From the NCBI GenBank assembly GCA_937899645.1, contig CALCCD010000049.1:48104-112103 (forward strand): 64,000 nt of DNA, in the 5' to 3' direction. The translations under genes were made by a program, and so were the position numbers. This document shows positions 26,442 to 35,250 of this stretch, piece after piece. Source of the DNA: an uncultured cyanobacterium. Its GTDB lineage: Bacteria > Cyanobacteriota > Cyanobacteriia > Cyanobacteriales > Geitlerinemataceae. Positions within the stretch are counted from its first letter, which is position 1. Each line of letters opens with the position of its first letter. The notes under the pieces are model-generated. The model searched no databases. It was not told the DNA's origin and saw only the letters and a list, made by a program, of their open reading frames with translations.

Positions 26442-28589
26442 CTAAACGGCAGCCGAGTCGCGCGCGGCAGCCGCCTCGTCGGGGTGGATGCCCAAACGAG
26501 TTAGGTTGATGCGGTTTTTGCTGTCGATCTCGCGCACCTTGACGACGATTTCATCGCCCACCGACAGTTCGTCTTCCACCTTGCCGATGCGGTAGTCCGC
26601 CACCTGCGAGATGTGAACCATGCCCTCTTTTCCGGGCAGGATCTCAACGAACGCGCCGATCGGAATGATCCGCGTCACGCGACCGAGGAAGACTTCGCTG
26701 GACTTCACCTGGCGGGTCATACCGGAGATAATCCGCATGGCGCGGTCGGCCCCGTCGCTGTCTTTACCCGACACCGTGACGGTTCCGTCGTCTTCGATGT
26801 CGATTTTACAGCCGGTTTGCTCGGTAATGCCCTTGATGGTTTTGCCGCCGGGGCCGATCACCAGGCCGATCAGATCTTGGGGGATCTTCAGCGTCATCAG
26901 GCGCGGCGCGTACTTGGAGATTTCCGCGTTCGGCTCGGCGATCGCGCCGACCATTTTCTCCAGGATATGCAGACGAGCGGGCAGCGCTTGATGGATCGCC
27001 TTGGCAATCGTCTCTAGCGACAGACCCGTAATCTTCATATCCATCTGGAGGGCGGTGATACCATCACTGGTTCCCGCCACCTTGAAGTCCATATCGCCGA
27101 GGAAATCCTCGAGACCCTGGATGTCCGTCAGGATGCGAACTTCGTCGCCTTCTTTGATCAGGCCCATTGCCGCACCGCTGACGGGCTTGGCGATCGGCAC
27201 GCCCGCGTGCATCAGTGCCAGCGTCGAGCCGCACACCGACCCCATCGAGGTCGAACCGTTGGAGGAGAGCACCTCGGACACGACGCGAATCGTGTAGGGG
27301 AACTCCTCTTTGGAGGGCAGCACCGGCAGCAGCGCGCGCTCGGCTAGCGCACCGTGGCCGATTTCGCGGCGACCGGGCGAGCGGATCGGACGCGTCTCAC
27401 CCACCGAGTAAGGCGGGAAGTTGTAGTGATGAAGGTAGCGCTTCTCGCTCTGGGGATTGAGGTCGTCGAGTTCCTGAGCGTCTCCGGGCGTACCGAGGGT
27501 CGCCAGCGACAGCACTTGGGTAAGGCCGCGATTGAACAAGCCGCTGCCGTGAACGCGGGTGGGTAGGATGCCGATGCCGCAGGAAATCGGGCGCACTTCG
27601 TCGAGCTTGCGACCGTCCACGCGCACGTTATCTTCGATCACCTGTTGGCGCATCAGCTTTTTGGTGATGCCTTTGTACGTGCTGCCCAGCACTTTGCCGT
27701 TTTCAGCGACGGTGACGCGCACCGGGTCGCCTTCCTTCAGGCCCTCGATCGCCTCGGCGATTTCGGCCTTGATAGCGTCGAGCGCTTCGTCGCGTCCGGC
27801 TTTGTCCAGCTCGAAATTCTTGAGGACGGCCTTGACTTTCTTCGTTGCGGCCTTGCTGATGTAAGTCTCCAGGGTCGAATCGACTTCCGGCGGTTCGGCG
27901 GTGGCCAGCGCGATGCCCAGCTCGGCCATCACCTCTTCCTGAGCGGCGATCAGGTCGCAGGCGGCTTCGTAGCCGAAGTCGATCGCCTCGACGATGTCTT
28001 GCTCCGGCAGGCAGTTCGCCCCGGCTTCGACCATCACGACGCCGTTCTTGGTTCCGGCGACGACGAGATCGAGCTCGCCATCGCGAATCTCGTCGTGGGT
28101 GGGGTTGATGATAAAGTCATCGCCGACCAAGCCGACACGCACGGCAGCCATCGGGCCGTTGAACGGAATGCCCGCCAGGATCGTCGCGATCGACGCGCCG
28201 GTTACAGCGAGGACATCGGGCGGAACGAATTCGTCTACCGACAGAGTCGTCGCGACAATTTGGATATCATCGCGCAGATGTTGCGGGAACAAGGGCCGCA
28301 TCGGACGGTCGATAAGGCGGCTCGTCAGCGTCACCTTGTCCGGCGGACGGCCTTCGCGTCTGAGGAAACCACCGGGTATCTTTCCTCCAGCGTACATGCG
28401 CTCCTCGTAGTTCACGAGCAGAGGCAGGAAATCGATTCCTTCACGTCCAGACGACTGCGTCGCCGTAACCAGAACTGCCGTATCTCCCGACTCTACCAAG
28501 ACGGAGCCACCCGCTTGCGGCGCAAGCAAACCGACCTTCAGTCGAATATCCCGTCCGTCGAAGGATATTGACTTTTCCATTTCTTTCAT
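26442..28589 (-). CDS. pnp: Polynucleotide phosphorylase
   Basis: The product (715 aa) degrades RNA phosphorolytically 3' to 5' and can also add tails. Two RNase PH-type domains (about 5-215 and 305-540) are linked by a helical domain; [22 protein letters not shown] and the second-core [13 protein letters not shown] are conserved. A KH domain ([12 protein letters not shown]) and an S1 domain ([20 protein letters not shown]) close the protein. ATG 28589 is used; ATG 28580 is also possible. It is transcribed divergently from the cyclophilin-RTX gene. Confidence 0.97.
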   Translation of the reverse strand: MKEMEKSISFDGRDIRLKVGLLAPQAGGSVLVESGDTAVLVTATQSSGREGIDFLPLLVNYEERMYAGGKIPGGFLRREGRPPDKVTLTSRLIDRPMRPLFPQHLRDDIQIVATTLSVDEFVPPDVLAVTGASIATILAGIPFNGPMAAVRVGLVGDDFIINPTHDEIRDGELDLVVAGTKNGVVMVEAGANCLPEQDIVEAIDFGYEAACDLIAAQEEVMAELGIALATAEPPEVDSTLETYISKAATKKVKAVLKNFELDKAGRDEALDAIKAEIAEAIEGLKEGDPVRVTVAENGKVLGSTYKGITKKLMRQQVIEDNVRVDGRKLDEVRPISCGIGILPTRVHGSGLFNRGLTQVLSLATLGTPGDAQELDDLNPQSEKRYLHHYNFPPYSVGETRPIRSPGRREIGHGALAERALLPVLPSKEEFPYTIRVVSEVLSSNGSTSMGSVCGSTLALMHAGVPIAKPVSGAAMGLIKEGDEVRILTDIQGLEDFLGDMDFKVAGTSDGITALQMDMKITGLSLETIAKAIHQALPARLHILEKMVGAIAEPNAEISKYAPRLMTLKIPQDLIGLVIGPGGKTIKGITEQTGCKIDIEDDGTVTVSGKDSDGADRAMRIISGMTRQVKSSEVFLGRVTRIIPIGAFVEILPGKEGMVHISQVADYRIGKVEDELSVGDEIVVKVREIDSKNRINLTRLGIHPDEAAAARDSAAV

Positions 28590-28932
28590 GCAGGACTGCT
28601 ATCCTTACGATTTTATTGACTTCTACTAGTTCGATTGCGTCCCATCCTAACACTTGAGCGATAGGCCGCAATTTCGGGGATCGCTCTCCCATCCAGGCGA
28701 TCTTCTACACCGACTCCAAGTCGATCCCGAACTTATCGCAACTCCAAAGAAGTGTAAGTGCAGCGCCTCCGCGTGTTGCTTCGTGCTACGTCGCGATGCT
28801 TCGCTTTCTCCCGACCTGTCGTGTCGCGTCTGCGTTGTTCTGCGGAACATCGACCCGGCCCGCACGTCGCGATTAGCGGCTGCTCTCGTTGACGCTACAT
28901 CCGAATCCGAATCCCTCGTTCGCCCTCGATTT
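28590..28932. other. Divergent promoter region between pnp and cyclophilin-RTX
   Basis: The plus-strand frame of the downstream gene is open from 28654 but without domain character until ATG 28933. The first 50 bases next to pnp are AT-rich and could hold its promoter. No specific site is assigned. Confidence 0.45.
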
Positions 28933-30252
28933 ATGGAAAACTTTTCGCCGCTTCCCGAGTCCGTCCTCGTTACCCTCGTTATCGACGGCACGCCGCTGAA
29001 CATCGAAATCGAAGGCCCGAATGCCCCCAACACCGGTGGAAACTTCGTCGATTTAGTCGAGAAGGGGTTTTACGACGGCATTGTTTTTCATCGCGTCGTC
29101 GATAACTTTGTCATCCAGGCGGGCGACCCCACCAGCCTCAGCGAAGGCACGGCGGCGAAAGAGCCCGTCACGCGCACGATTCCGCTAGAAATCCGCGAGT
29201 CTACTAGCGGCCAGTTCGCCTTTGGCTTTACCTTCGCCCAGGCTGGTATTCCCGACGCCGTGCCGACGTTGCAAAATACGCGCGGCACGATCGCGATGGC
29301 CCGCAGCGGCAACCCTAACGACCCGGCCAACGACACCCCCAACACGGCCTCGACGCAGTTCTATATCAACCTCAGCGACGCCAACACCTTCCTCGATGGC
29401 AACTACGCCGTTTTCGGTCGGGTGCAGTCGAACGTCGATTTCATCGATACGGTGCGCCAGGGCGAATCGATCGTTACCGGCGCGCGCGTCACCAACGGTA
29501 CGGTTCCCAGCCGCACGTCGGGCTTTATGACGAGCGACGCACTGAACTTCTTTGCCAACCAAATCGGGCGCGCCACGCTCAATATCAGCTTCCAGACCTT
29601 TAGCCAGGAAGGTGACACCCTGGCGCTAACGCCCGAGCTGAGCGGCCAGAACCCGACGGGATTTTTGACCTTTGGCGGCAACGACACTGTGACGGGCTCA
29701 TCGATTAACGACGTGATCTACACCGGCCGGGGGGCCGACTCGGTGACGGGCGGCGGGGGCAGCGACCTGATCCGTGGCGGGCGCGACAACGACACGCTCT
29801 CTGGCGAGTCGGGCAACGACATCATCCACGGCAACCTGGGCGACGACGTACTGACCGGTGGCAGCGACAACGACTTTATTCGCGGCGGGCGCGGCAACGA
29901 CTCGATCTTCGGCGGAGCGGGCAATGACTTCCTGGTGGGCGATCGCGACACCGACACCCTCACGGGCGGCACGGGCGCAGACACCTTTATCCTGCGGACG
30001 GCCAGCGACCTGAGTACCGACGCCAGTGTGGTGGACACGATCGCGGACTTCTCCAGCGCCGAGGGCGATCGCATTGTTATCTCTGGCGAAGTCGATGCCA
30101 GCACAGTCAGCTTCGTTGCGTCGGGAGCGGACGCGCTGGTGCAAATTGCGGGCGTGGGCTTCGTCGGGCGCGTCGCGAACGGCGCGTCGCTGGCACTGTC
30201 GAACTCCGTGACGGTGGTGGGAAGCGGCGATCTGGGCGTTAGCTTCGGCTAG
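28933..30252 (+). CDS. Cyclophilin-type peptidyl-prolyl isomerase fused to RTX repeats
   Basis: The product has 439 aa from ATG 28933. Residues about 10-215 are a cyclophilin: VDLVEKGFYDGIVFHRVVDN, VIQAGDP, then AMARSGNPNDPANDTPNTAS with the STQFYIN strand, and FLDGNYAVFGRV. Residues about 255-350 carry eight or so GGxGxDxUx RTX nonapeptides (GGRGNDSIFGGAGNDFLVGD), followed by the TGADTFIL...TIADF segment usual after RTX arrays. No N-terminal signal peptide is seen, and RTX arrays usually mark type I secretion. A calcium-dependent secreted foldase is the likely product. The fusion is seen directly; secretion is inference. Confidence 0.88.
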   Translation: MENFSPLPESVLVTLVIDGTPLNIEIEGPNAPNTGGNFVDLVEKGFYDGIVFHRVVDNFVIQAGDPTSLSEGTAAKEPVTRTIPLEIRESTSGQFAFGFTFAQAGIPDAVPTLQNTRGTIAMARSGNPNDPANDTPNTASTQFYINLSDANTFLDGNYAVFGRVQSNVDFIDTVRQGESIVTGARVTNGTVPSRTSGFMTSDALNFFANQIGRATLNISFQTFSQEGDTLALTPELSGQNPTGFLTFGGNDTVTGSSINDVIYTGRGADSVTGGGGSDLIRGGRDNDTLSGESGNDIIHGNLGDDVLTGGSDNDFIRGGRGNDSIFGGAGNDFLVGDRDTDTLTGGTGADTFILRTASDLSTDASVVDTIADFSSAEGDRIVISGEVDASTVSFVASGADALVQIAGVGFVGRVANGASLALSNSVTVVGSGDLGVSFG

Positions 30253-30322
30253 CAGATTGTCACGCGCTCGACCTCGGTGACACAATGCAGGCACAGCCAT
30301 TCTCGCCAGAACCGGAACCCGC

Positions 30323-30841
30323 ATGACGTCCAATCGCCCGACTGCTGATTCTTCCCTCGACCTCCAGCCCTGGCTGGCGGAAATCGACGCGCTCAAGCAG
30401 CAGGTCGCAACGGCCAAACAGGACGCCGATGCCGCGCGGGAAAGCGCCGATCGCTGGCGGCAGCTCTACACTCGAGAAGCCGAGCAGCGCCGCCGCAATC
30501 TAGACGAAGCTCAGCAAACAGTCGAACGCCTCCAGTCCGAGCTAGCGCAGTTCGTCGATGTCGGGCGAGCGCCGCGCGAGGCCAGCCAGCTCTCTGCGGA
30601 ACTGCCCGACCTTACGGCGGAAGAACTCCGCGATCGGCTCGTTGCGGCGCTCGATCGTGTCGAGACGCTGACCCAGCGTCTCGCAGCGCTGGAAACCAAC
30701 CTGCAACTCGAGCGCGCCGAGCACGCGAAAACCCGCAGCGACTTGACAGCAGCACTCGGCGACACCGTCGAAGTGTTCGCCCGCGCCAAGGAAAAACTGG
30801 CACAGACGTCAGCGCTGCCGCCACAGCTCGATCGCAAATAA
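30323..30841 (+). CDS. Coiled-coil protein of unknown function
   Basis: The product has 172 aa, almost wholly helical with two heptad-rich stretches (about 20-80 and 105-160), split by a segment with VGRAPREASQLSAELPDL. There is no signal peptide or membrane helix. It lies 70 bp after the cyclophilin-RTX gene on the same strand and may be cotranscribed. Cyanobacterial proteins of this shape are common, and no function is assigned. Confidence 0.7.
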   Translation: MTSNRPTADSSLDLQPWLAEIDALKQQVATAKQDADAARESADRWRQLYTREAEQRRRNLDEAQQTVERLQSELAQFVDVGRAPREASQLSAELPDLTAEELRDRLVAALDRVETLTQRLAALETNLQLERAEHAKTRSDLTAALGDTVEVFARAKEKLAQTSALPPQLDRK

Positions 30842-31017
30842 ACCGTGTAGATTGTGAGACTTCACGGTGTTCCTCCCTCCGGATTCACTGGAGATTTGCG
30901 AGTACTTCACAAGCATTCGTTTTTCTCCCCGAGACTTTCCGAACGGGCGAGACCATTTCCAGGGCGAAGTTCGTCGCCCTCGACCTTAAATACTCCAAAT
31001 ACTTCAGGCACTAGAGC

Positions 31018-32184
31018 ATGCTGAAAGTTATCGTCGGACACAGCGAAGATCCCGACTCACGAGAAGCGATCGAAGAGGTGCTAGAGCAATGTCTCGAAGA
31101 GCTTGACGATCTCAAGCCCCAAGCCGGCCTCTTATTCGCCGCCATTGATTTTGATTACGCCGTGCTCCTCGACGAAATCAATCGAGCCTTTCCCGGAATA
31201 GACTTGATTGGCTGTACGACCGACGCAGAAATTTCTTCGGTTTTGGGCTTCCAGCAAAACTCTATCTCCCTGACGTTATTCATCTCCGACTCAATTCAGA
31301 TCCATGCGGGGATAGGGCTCGATACTCAAGAAAACGTGTGCCGCGCCGCCCGACAAGCTGTGGCACAAGCTACGGAAAATACCACCCAAGCACCGAAGCT
31401 TTGTATCGCTTTGCCAGTGAGCTATGTCGCGAAAGAGTCCGTCGTTAGTGGCGAAGAAGTTCTAGCAGGTCTCGATACCGCACTTGGATCGCACGTACCG
31501 ATCGTGGGAGGGGCGGCTGGCGATCGAGCGCGTTTCCAAAAGACATATCAATTTTTCGGCACGCAAGTTTATACCAATGCTTTACCCGTCTTGATCTTTT
31601 CTGGCGAACTTCTATTGTCCTACGGCACGGGATGCGGCTGGGAACCCATGGGTCGTAAATCTCTCATTACGAAATCCTGCGGCAATGTCCTGTATGAAAT
31701 CGAAGGAATGTCTGCAATTGATTTTTACAAACAGTACCTCGGCGATCGAGTCCCAGGAAAGGACAATCCACTTGCCGTCTATGTTGGCGATAGCGATCGG
31801 TATTATCTCCGAGTTCCCAACTTCCAAAATACTGAAGACGGCAGTATTTCTTTTTTGGGAGATATCCCCGAACAGTCTTTTGTTCAATTAACAGGAGTTA
31901 GCCGAAATCAAATCATCGAATCTTCTAGAAAATCATTTGAAATGGCTCGAAAGCGATACCCGGGAGCGCGCCCTGATGCGCTCTTGATTTTCTCTTGCTG
32001 TGCCCGCCGCTGGCGTCTGGGAACACGTGCGAAAGAAGAGTATCAGCTCGTCAGAGATGCCTTGCAGGACGATTTACCAGCTAGCGGATTCTATACCTAC
32101 GGTGAGTTTGCACCGTTAGATCGAAGCGCCTCGAACACGTTCCATGAAGAAACTTTTGTTACCGTGTTGATCGGCGATGCATAG
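31018..32184 (+). CDS. FIST-domain sensory protein
   Basis: The product has 388 aa. The N-terminal FIST domain (about 30-220) shows GLLFAAIDFDYAVLLDEINR, FPGIDLIGCTTDAEIS and PIVGGAAGD. The C-terminal FIST_C domain follows (about 225-375, GKDNPLAVYVG, LLIFSCCARRWRLG). FIST proteins are thought to bind small ligands such as amino acids and feed signals to kinases or cyclases. It is probably cytoplasmic. A histidine kinase lies 405 bp downstream. Codon use is more AT-rich than in flanking genes, hinting at transfer. Confidence 0.88.
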   Translation: MLKVIVGHSEDPDSREAIEEVLEQCLEELDDLKPQAGLLFAAIDFDYAVLLDEINRAFPGIDLIGCTTDAEISSVLGFQQNSISLTLFISDSIQIHAGIGLDTQENVCRAARQAVAQATENTTQAPKLCIALPVSYVAKESVVSGEEVLAGLDTALGSHVPIVGGAAGDRARFQKTYQFFGTQVYTNALPVLIFSGELLLSYGTGCGWEPMGRKSLITKSCGNVLYEIEGMSAIDFYKQYLGDRVPGKDNPLAVYVGDSDRYYLRVPNFQNTEDGSISFLGDIPEQSFVQLTGVSRNQIIESSRKSFEMARKRYPGARPDALLIFSCCARRWRLGTRAKEEYQLVRDALQDDLPASGFYTYGEFAPLDRSASNTFHEETFVTVLIGDA

Positions 32185-32589
32185 AACCCGGTCGGCTTGC
32201 TTGTACGATGGGATTGGAATCAGGGTCATTTCATTCTCGGTTCGAGTCACGTGATTTCGAGGATTCAGAAGCTTCTCGCTCAAAGTTCAAGAAGCCAGAA
32301 CCACGCAAACTATTCAAAGCACGCAACGGCTCAATTTAGAATGAAATAGCCCTAGGTTTGGGATAATGACTCAATTCTCTAGAAATCTGGGTAAAGGTCG
32401 TTTCTGCTTACAGAGCTTTGCCGACCCTCACGCTTTTCGCAACCCGTAACGGGCTAAAATCGTAGTCGGTCAATGTGTGGCAGCGCTCGTTGTCGTTTTT
32501 TTACGGTGTTCTTGTCGTGTTGAAGCCTCGATGTCTACAAATGAGCTTGTCCGAAACTGGCCGTGTTGTGTCTGAAACGCCCTTGAGTT
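32185..32589. other. Spacer between FIST gene and kinase, no gene seen
   Basis: 405 bp, AT-richer than the window as a whole. No frame longer than a few dozen codons has protein character. A T-run at 32497-32503 is not part of an evident hairpin. Promoter content is unresolved. Confidence 0.45.
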
Positions 32590-33708
32590 ATGGCTTGTGA
32601 AGATTGCGAGCGAGAAATTAAGGCACTTAAAAAGCAAGTCCGGATCCTACAGAAAAAGCTCGAGTCTTCGGAATTCGATCGCAGTCAGCTTGAATTGACC
32701 AACGACCGTGTAGAGTACGTGCGCATGGGGTTGATTCGCCAGTTAGAGTCATCTCAAGTGAGGCTCGAAAATCAGGCGGCAGAACTAGAAACTGCACTCA
32801 AAGACCTCAAGAGACTCCAGGCTCAGATCGTCGATTCGGAGAAGATGTCTGCGTTGGGGACTTTGGTTGCGGGAATCGCCCATGAAATTAACAACCCGGT
32901 GACCTTTATTCAGGGTAATATCGAGCCTGCCGTTGACTATTGTAACGGCTTGCTAGAGCTGATTCTGCTATACGAGAAGAACTTATCGGGAGCCATCGCA
33001 GAAATCGAAGAAAAGAAGGAAGACTTAGATTTTGAGTTTCTCAGAGAAGATATTTTCGCCGTTCTAAGCTCGATCGGCGTCGGGTCTGAGAGGATTGAAA
33101 AGATTGTGAAGTCACTGCGGGATTTCGCACGGCTAGATGAATCTTCTATTAAGACAATAAATCTCCATGAAGCGATCGAAAGTACGCTGGTTGTCTTGCA
33201 CAGTCAATTGCAGACGAGTGCACGGCGCAATCAACCGATTCAGGTCGAACAGCGCTATGCATCATTGCCCTCGATCGAGTGTTTCGCCCGAGAAATCAAT
33301 CAAGCAATCGCAAGCATACTCGTCAACGCGATCGAGGCGATCGACGCTCGCTTCCTATGCAGCCAGGCTCGAGGTCTCGATCGTAAGGCTGGAAAAATTA
33401 CTATCTCAATGTGGATTTTATCTACAGAGTCGATCGCCTTTGAGATTGCAGATAATGGTACCGGCATGAGCGAGAGGGAGCTACAGCACGTATTCGAGCC
33501 TTTTTTTACGACGAAAGCCGTCGGTCAAGGGACGGGATTGGGGATGGCGATCGCGCACCAAATCGTGACAGAAAAGCACGGTGGAACAATTGCTTATACG
33601 TCACAACTCGATCGGGGTACGACGGTTCGAGTCGTGCTGCCGGTGGCTCTCCCAAAACAAACGCCTCGGGGATTTTCTCAGGCTGAGTCGTCACGATCCG
33701 GGCGCTGA
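32590..33708 (+). CDS. Soluble coiled-coil histidine kinase
   Basis: The product has 372 aa. It begins with a CXXC pair (MACEDCE) and a long coiled coil (about 8-85). The HisKA-type helix has His98 in LVAGIAHEINNPVTF, the form found in NtrB-like and cyanobacterial kinases. The ATPase domain has NAIEAIDAR, DNGTGM and GQGTGLGMAIAHQIV. There is no sensor or receiver domain, so input probably comes from a partner, most likely the FIST protein upstream. A second low-GC gene, it forms a unit with the FIST gene. A redox role for the CXXC is speculative. Confidence 0.9.
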   Translation: MACEDCEREIKALKKQVRILQKKLESSEFDRSQLELTNDRVEYVRMGLIRQLESSQVRLENQAAELETALKDLKRLQAQIVDSEKMSALGTLVAGIAHEINNPVTFIQGNIEPAVDYCNGLLELILLYEKNLSGAIAEIEEKKEDLDFEFLREDIFAVLSSIGVGSERIEKIVKSLRDFARLDESSIKTINLHEAIESTLVVLHSQLQTSARRNQPIQVEQRYASLPSIECFAREINQAIASILVNAIEAIDARFLCSQARGLDRKAGKITISMWILSTESIAFEIADNGTGMSERELQHVFEPFFTTKAVGQGTGLGMAIAHQIVTEKHGGTIAYTSQLDRGTTVRVVLPVALPKQTPRGFSQAESSRSGR

Positions 33709-33853
33709 GCTTCGGGCTTGGAACGATTTCGATCATTTCCCCGTAAAAATGGGTGTGGGACGGTAAAACAGAGTCAGCCGAGCGCGGGGAGATCTAGATC
33801 CTGCTTTCGGCGTGCATTGAACTTCAATACGCAAAAACGCGACCCGAACCACC

Positions 33854-35098
33854 GTGGACGAATTTCTTAACTTTCAAATCTCGCTGCTCGACGGCACGGC
33901 TCAAGCCTTTAGCGGTAGCGACGGCCAAGACCTAATCCTCGGCCTCGGGGGCAGCGACACGCTGCAAGGCTTCGGCGGCGACGACTACATCAACGGCAAT
34001 ATTGAAGTTGACGTCATCGATGGGGGCGATGGCAACGACACCCTGCGCGGTGGCATGAATAACGACATTATGACCGGCGGCGCAGGCGACGACACGATTT
34101 TCGGCGACTTCGGCGCGGACACCATCACCGGCGGCGCGGGCAGCGATCGCTTCGTACTCGGACAGGGGCGCGGCGGCAGCGACGCCACCACCACCGATAT
34201 AATCACCGACTACACCGACGGCGAAGACAAAATCATCCTTGAAGGTACGCTTACCAGCAGCGACCTGACGATCATCCAGGGCGGTGGCGAATTTAGCGCC
34301 GATACGGTCGTTCAGCGAACCATCGACGGCGAAATCCTGGCGATCCTTAAAAACGTCACCAGCTCCGCGATCGAGGCCACGGACTTTCTCGAAACGCCCG
34401 CTGCCAGCGACGATACCGGCGACACCAACGTCACGGCAGTTTCCTCGGTCGGCAGCACCGTCAACTTCGCCGGAGTTGACGTCACTAGCGAAGCCGCCGT
34501 CAGCGCCCTCGGCGGCCCGTCGATCTCGGTGGGCAACACCAACCTCTACATTGGCTTCGAGCAGGTCAGCGCCAACAACCAAGACCCGCGCCTAGTCAGC
34601 TTCACCAACGGCGTCCAGGACTGGTATCGCACCGACTACGAAGTCACCAACGACGACAGTACCGGAACCGGTCTGGTGTGGGACAGCACCACCGATAGCC
34701 TCTACGCGACCTTCACCTCCACCGGAACCCAGGGCTCGGCAGACCAAGACTTCCGCGAGTTCGCCACCAACGGCTGGCTGAGCAGCTACGGCCAGGGTGG
34801 CGGCGGACAGGTGGCGATCGTGGCACGCATCGACCCCGCCACCGGTAACGTCCAGGAGGCCACCTTCGTTTCGGCGCTGCTGTCGAATGGCAACAGCAAC
34901 ACCCTGCGCGTCACCGGCCTCGACCTGAATGGTGACAACGTCGTCGTCGAGGCGAACTCGTTCTTCTCGCCGCGCCGCACGGACACCACCGCGATGGAGC
35001 AAACCGTGCCGGGCGGGTCGCCGTTTGCGTACACGATCGAGTTCGTCCCCGACCTGAGCGCAGCCGTCCGAGCCGAAGCACCGACCTTCGGCAGCTAG
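33854..35098 (+). CDS. RTX calcium-binding protein with extracellular C-terminal domain
   Basis: The product has 414 aa and starts with GTG. Residues about 18-105 hold RTX repeats (GLGGSDTLQGFGGDDYING, GGAGDDTIFGDFGADTITGG). The post-repeat segment (FVLGQGRGGSDATTTDIITDY) matches the usual end of an array. Residues 200-414 form another domain, with VQDWYRTDYEVTNDDSTGTG and ARIDPATGNVQEATF, that I do not recognise. No signal peptide is present, consistent with type I secretion or a surface protein. It differs from the RTX-cyclophilin at 28933 in having its repeats at the N-terminus. Confidence 0.82.
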   Translation: MDEFLNFQISLLDGTAQAFSGSDGQDLILGLGGSDTLQGFGGDDYINGNIEVDVIDGGDGNDTLRGGMNNDIMTGGAGDDTIFGDFGADTITGGAGSDRFVLGQGRGGSDATTTDIITDYTDGEDKIILEGTLTSSDLTIIQGGGEFSADTVVQRTIDGEILAILKNVTSSAIEATDFLETPAASDDTGDTNVTAVSSVGSTVNFAGVDVTSEAAVSALGGPSISVGNTNLYIGFEQVSANNQDPRLVSFTNGVQDWYRTDYEVTNDDSTGTGLVWDSTTDSLYATFTSTGTQGSADQDFREFATNGWLSSYGQGGGGQVAIVARIDPATGNVQEATFVSALLSNGNSNTLRVTGLDLNGDNVVVEANSFFSPRRTDTTAMEQTVPGGSPFAYTIEFVPDLSAAVRAEAPTFGS

Positions 35099-35250
35099 AG
35101 CAGCACCCATTAGAGCGGCCAAAACTAGAGCGGTCTGGTCTCAAAATGAGGGCTCTGGTCGCGGCGCACAGCGGTGCGCCGTTCTCTGTGAACGATCGCA
35201 GCACGCTGAAAACAAGCGCAGGGCCATGAATTAACACCGCCCTAGATTGC

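Noticed and set aside
31018..33708. Idea that the FIST-kinase region is a prophage or genomic island
   Set aside because: No integrase, attachment repeats or tRNA gene is visible; only composition differs.
35098..35250. Repeated TAGAGCGGxCxAAA-like words after the RTX gene as a possible regulatory array
   Set aside because: Only two imperfect copies are present; chance is sufficient.
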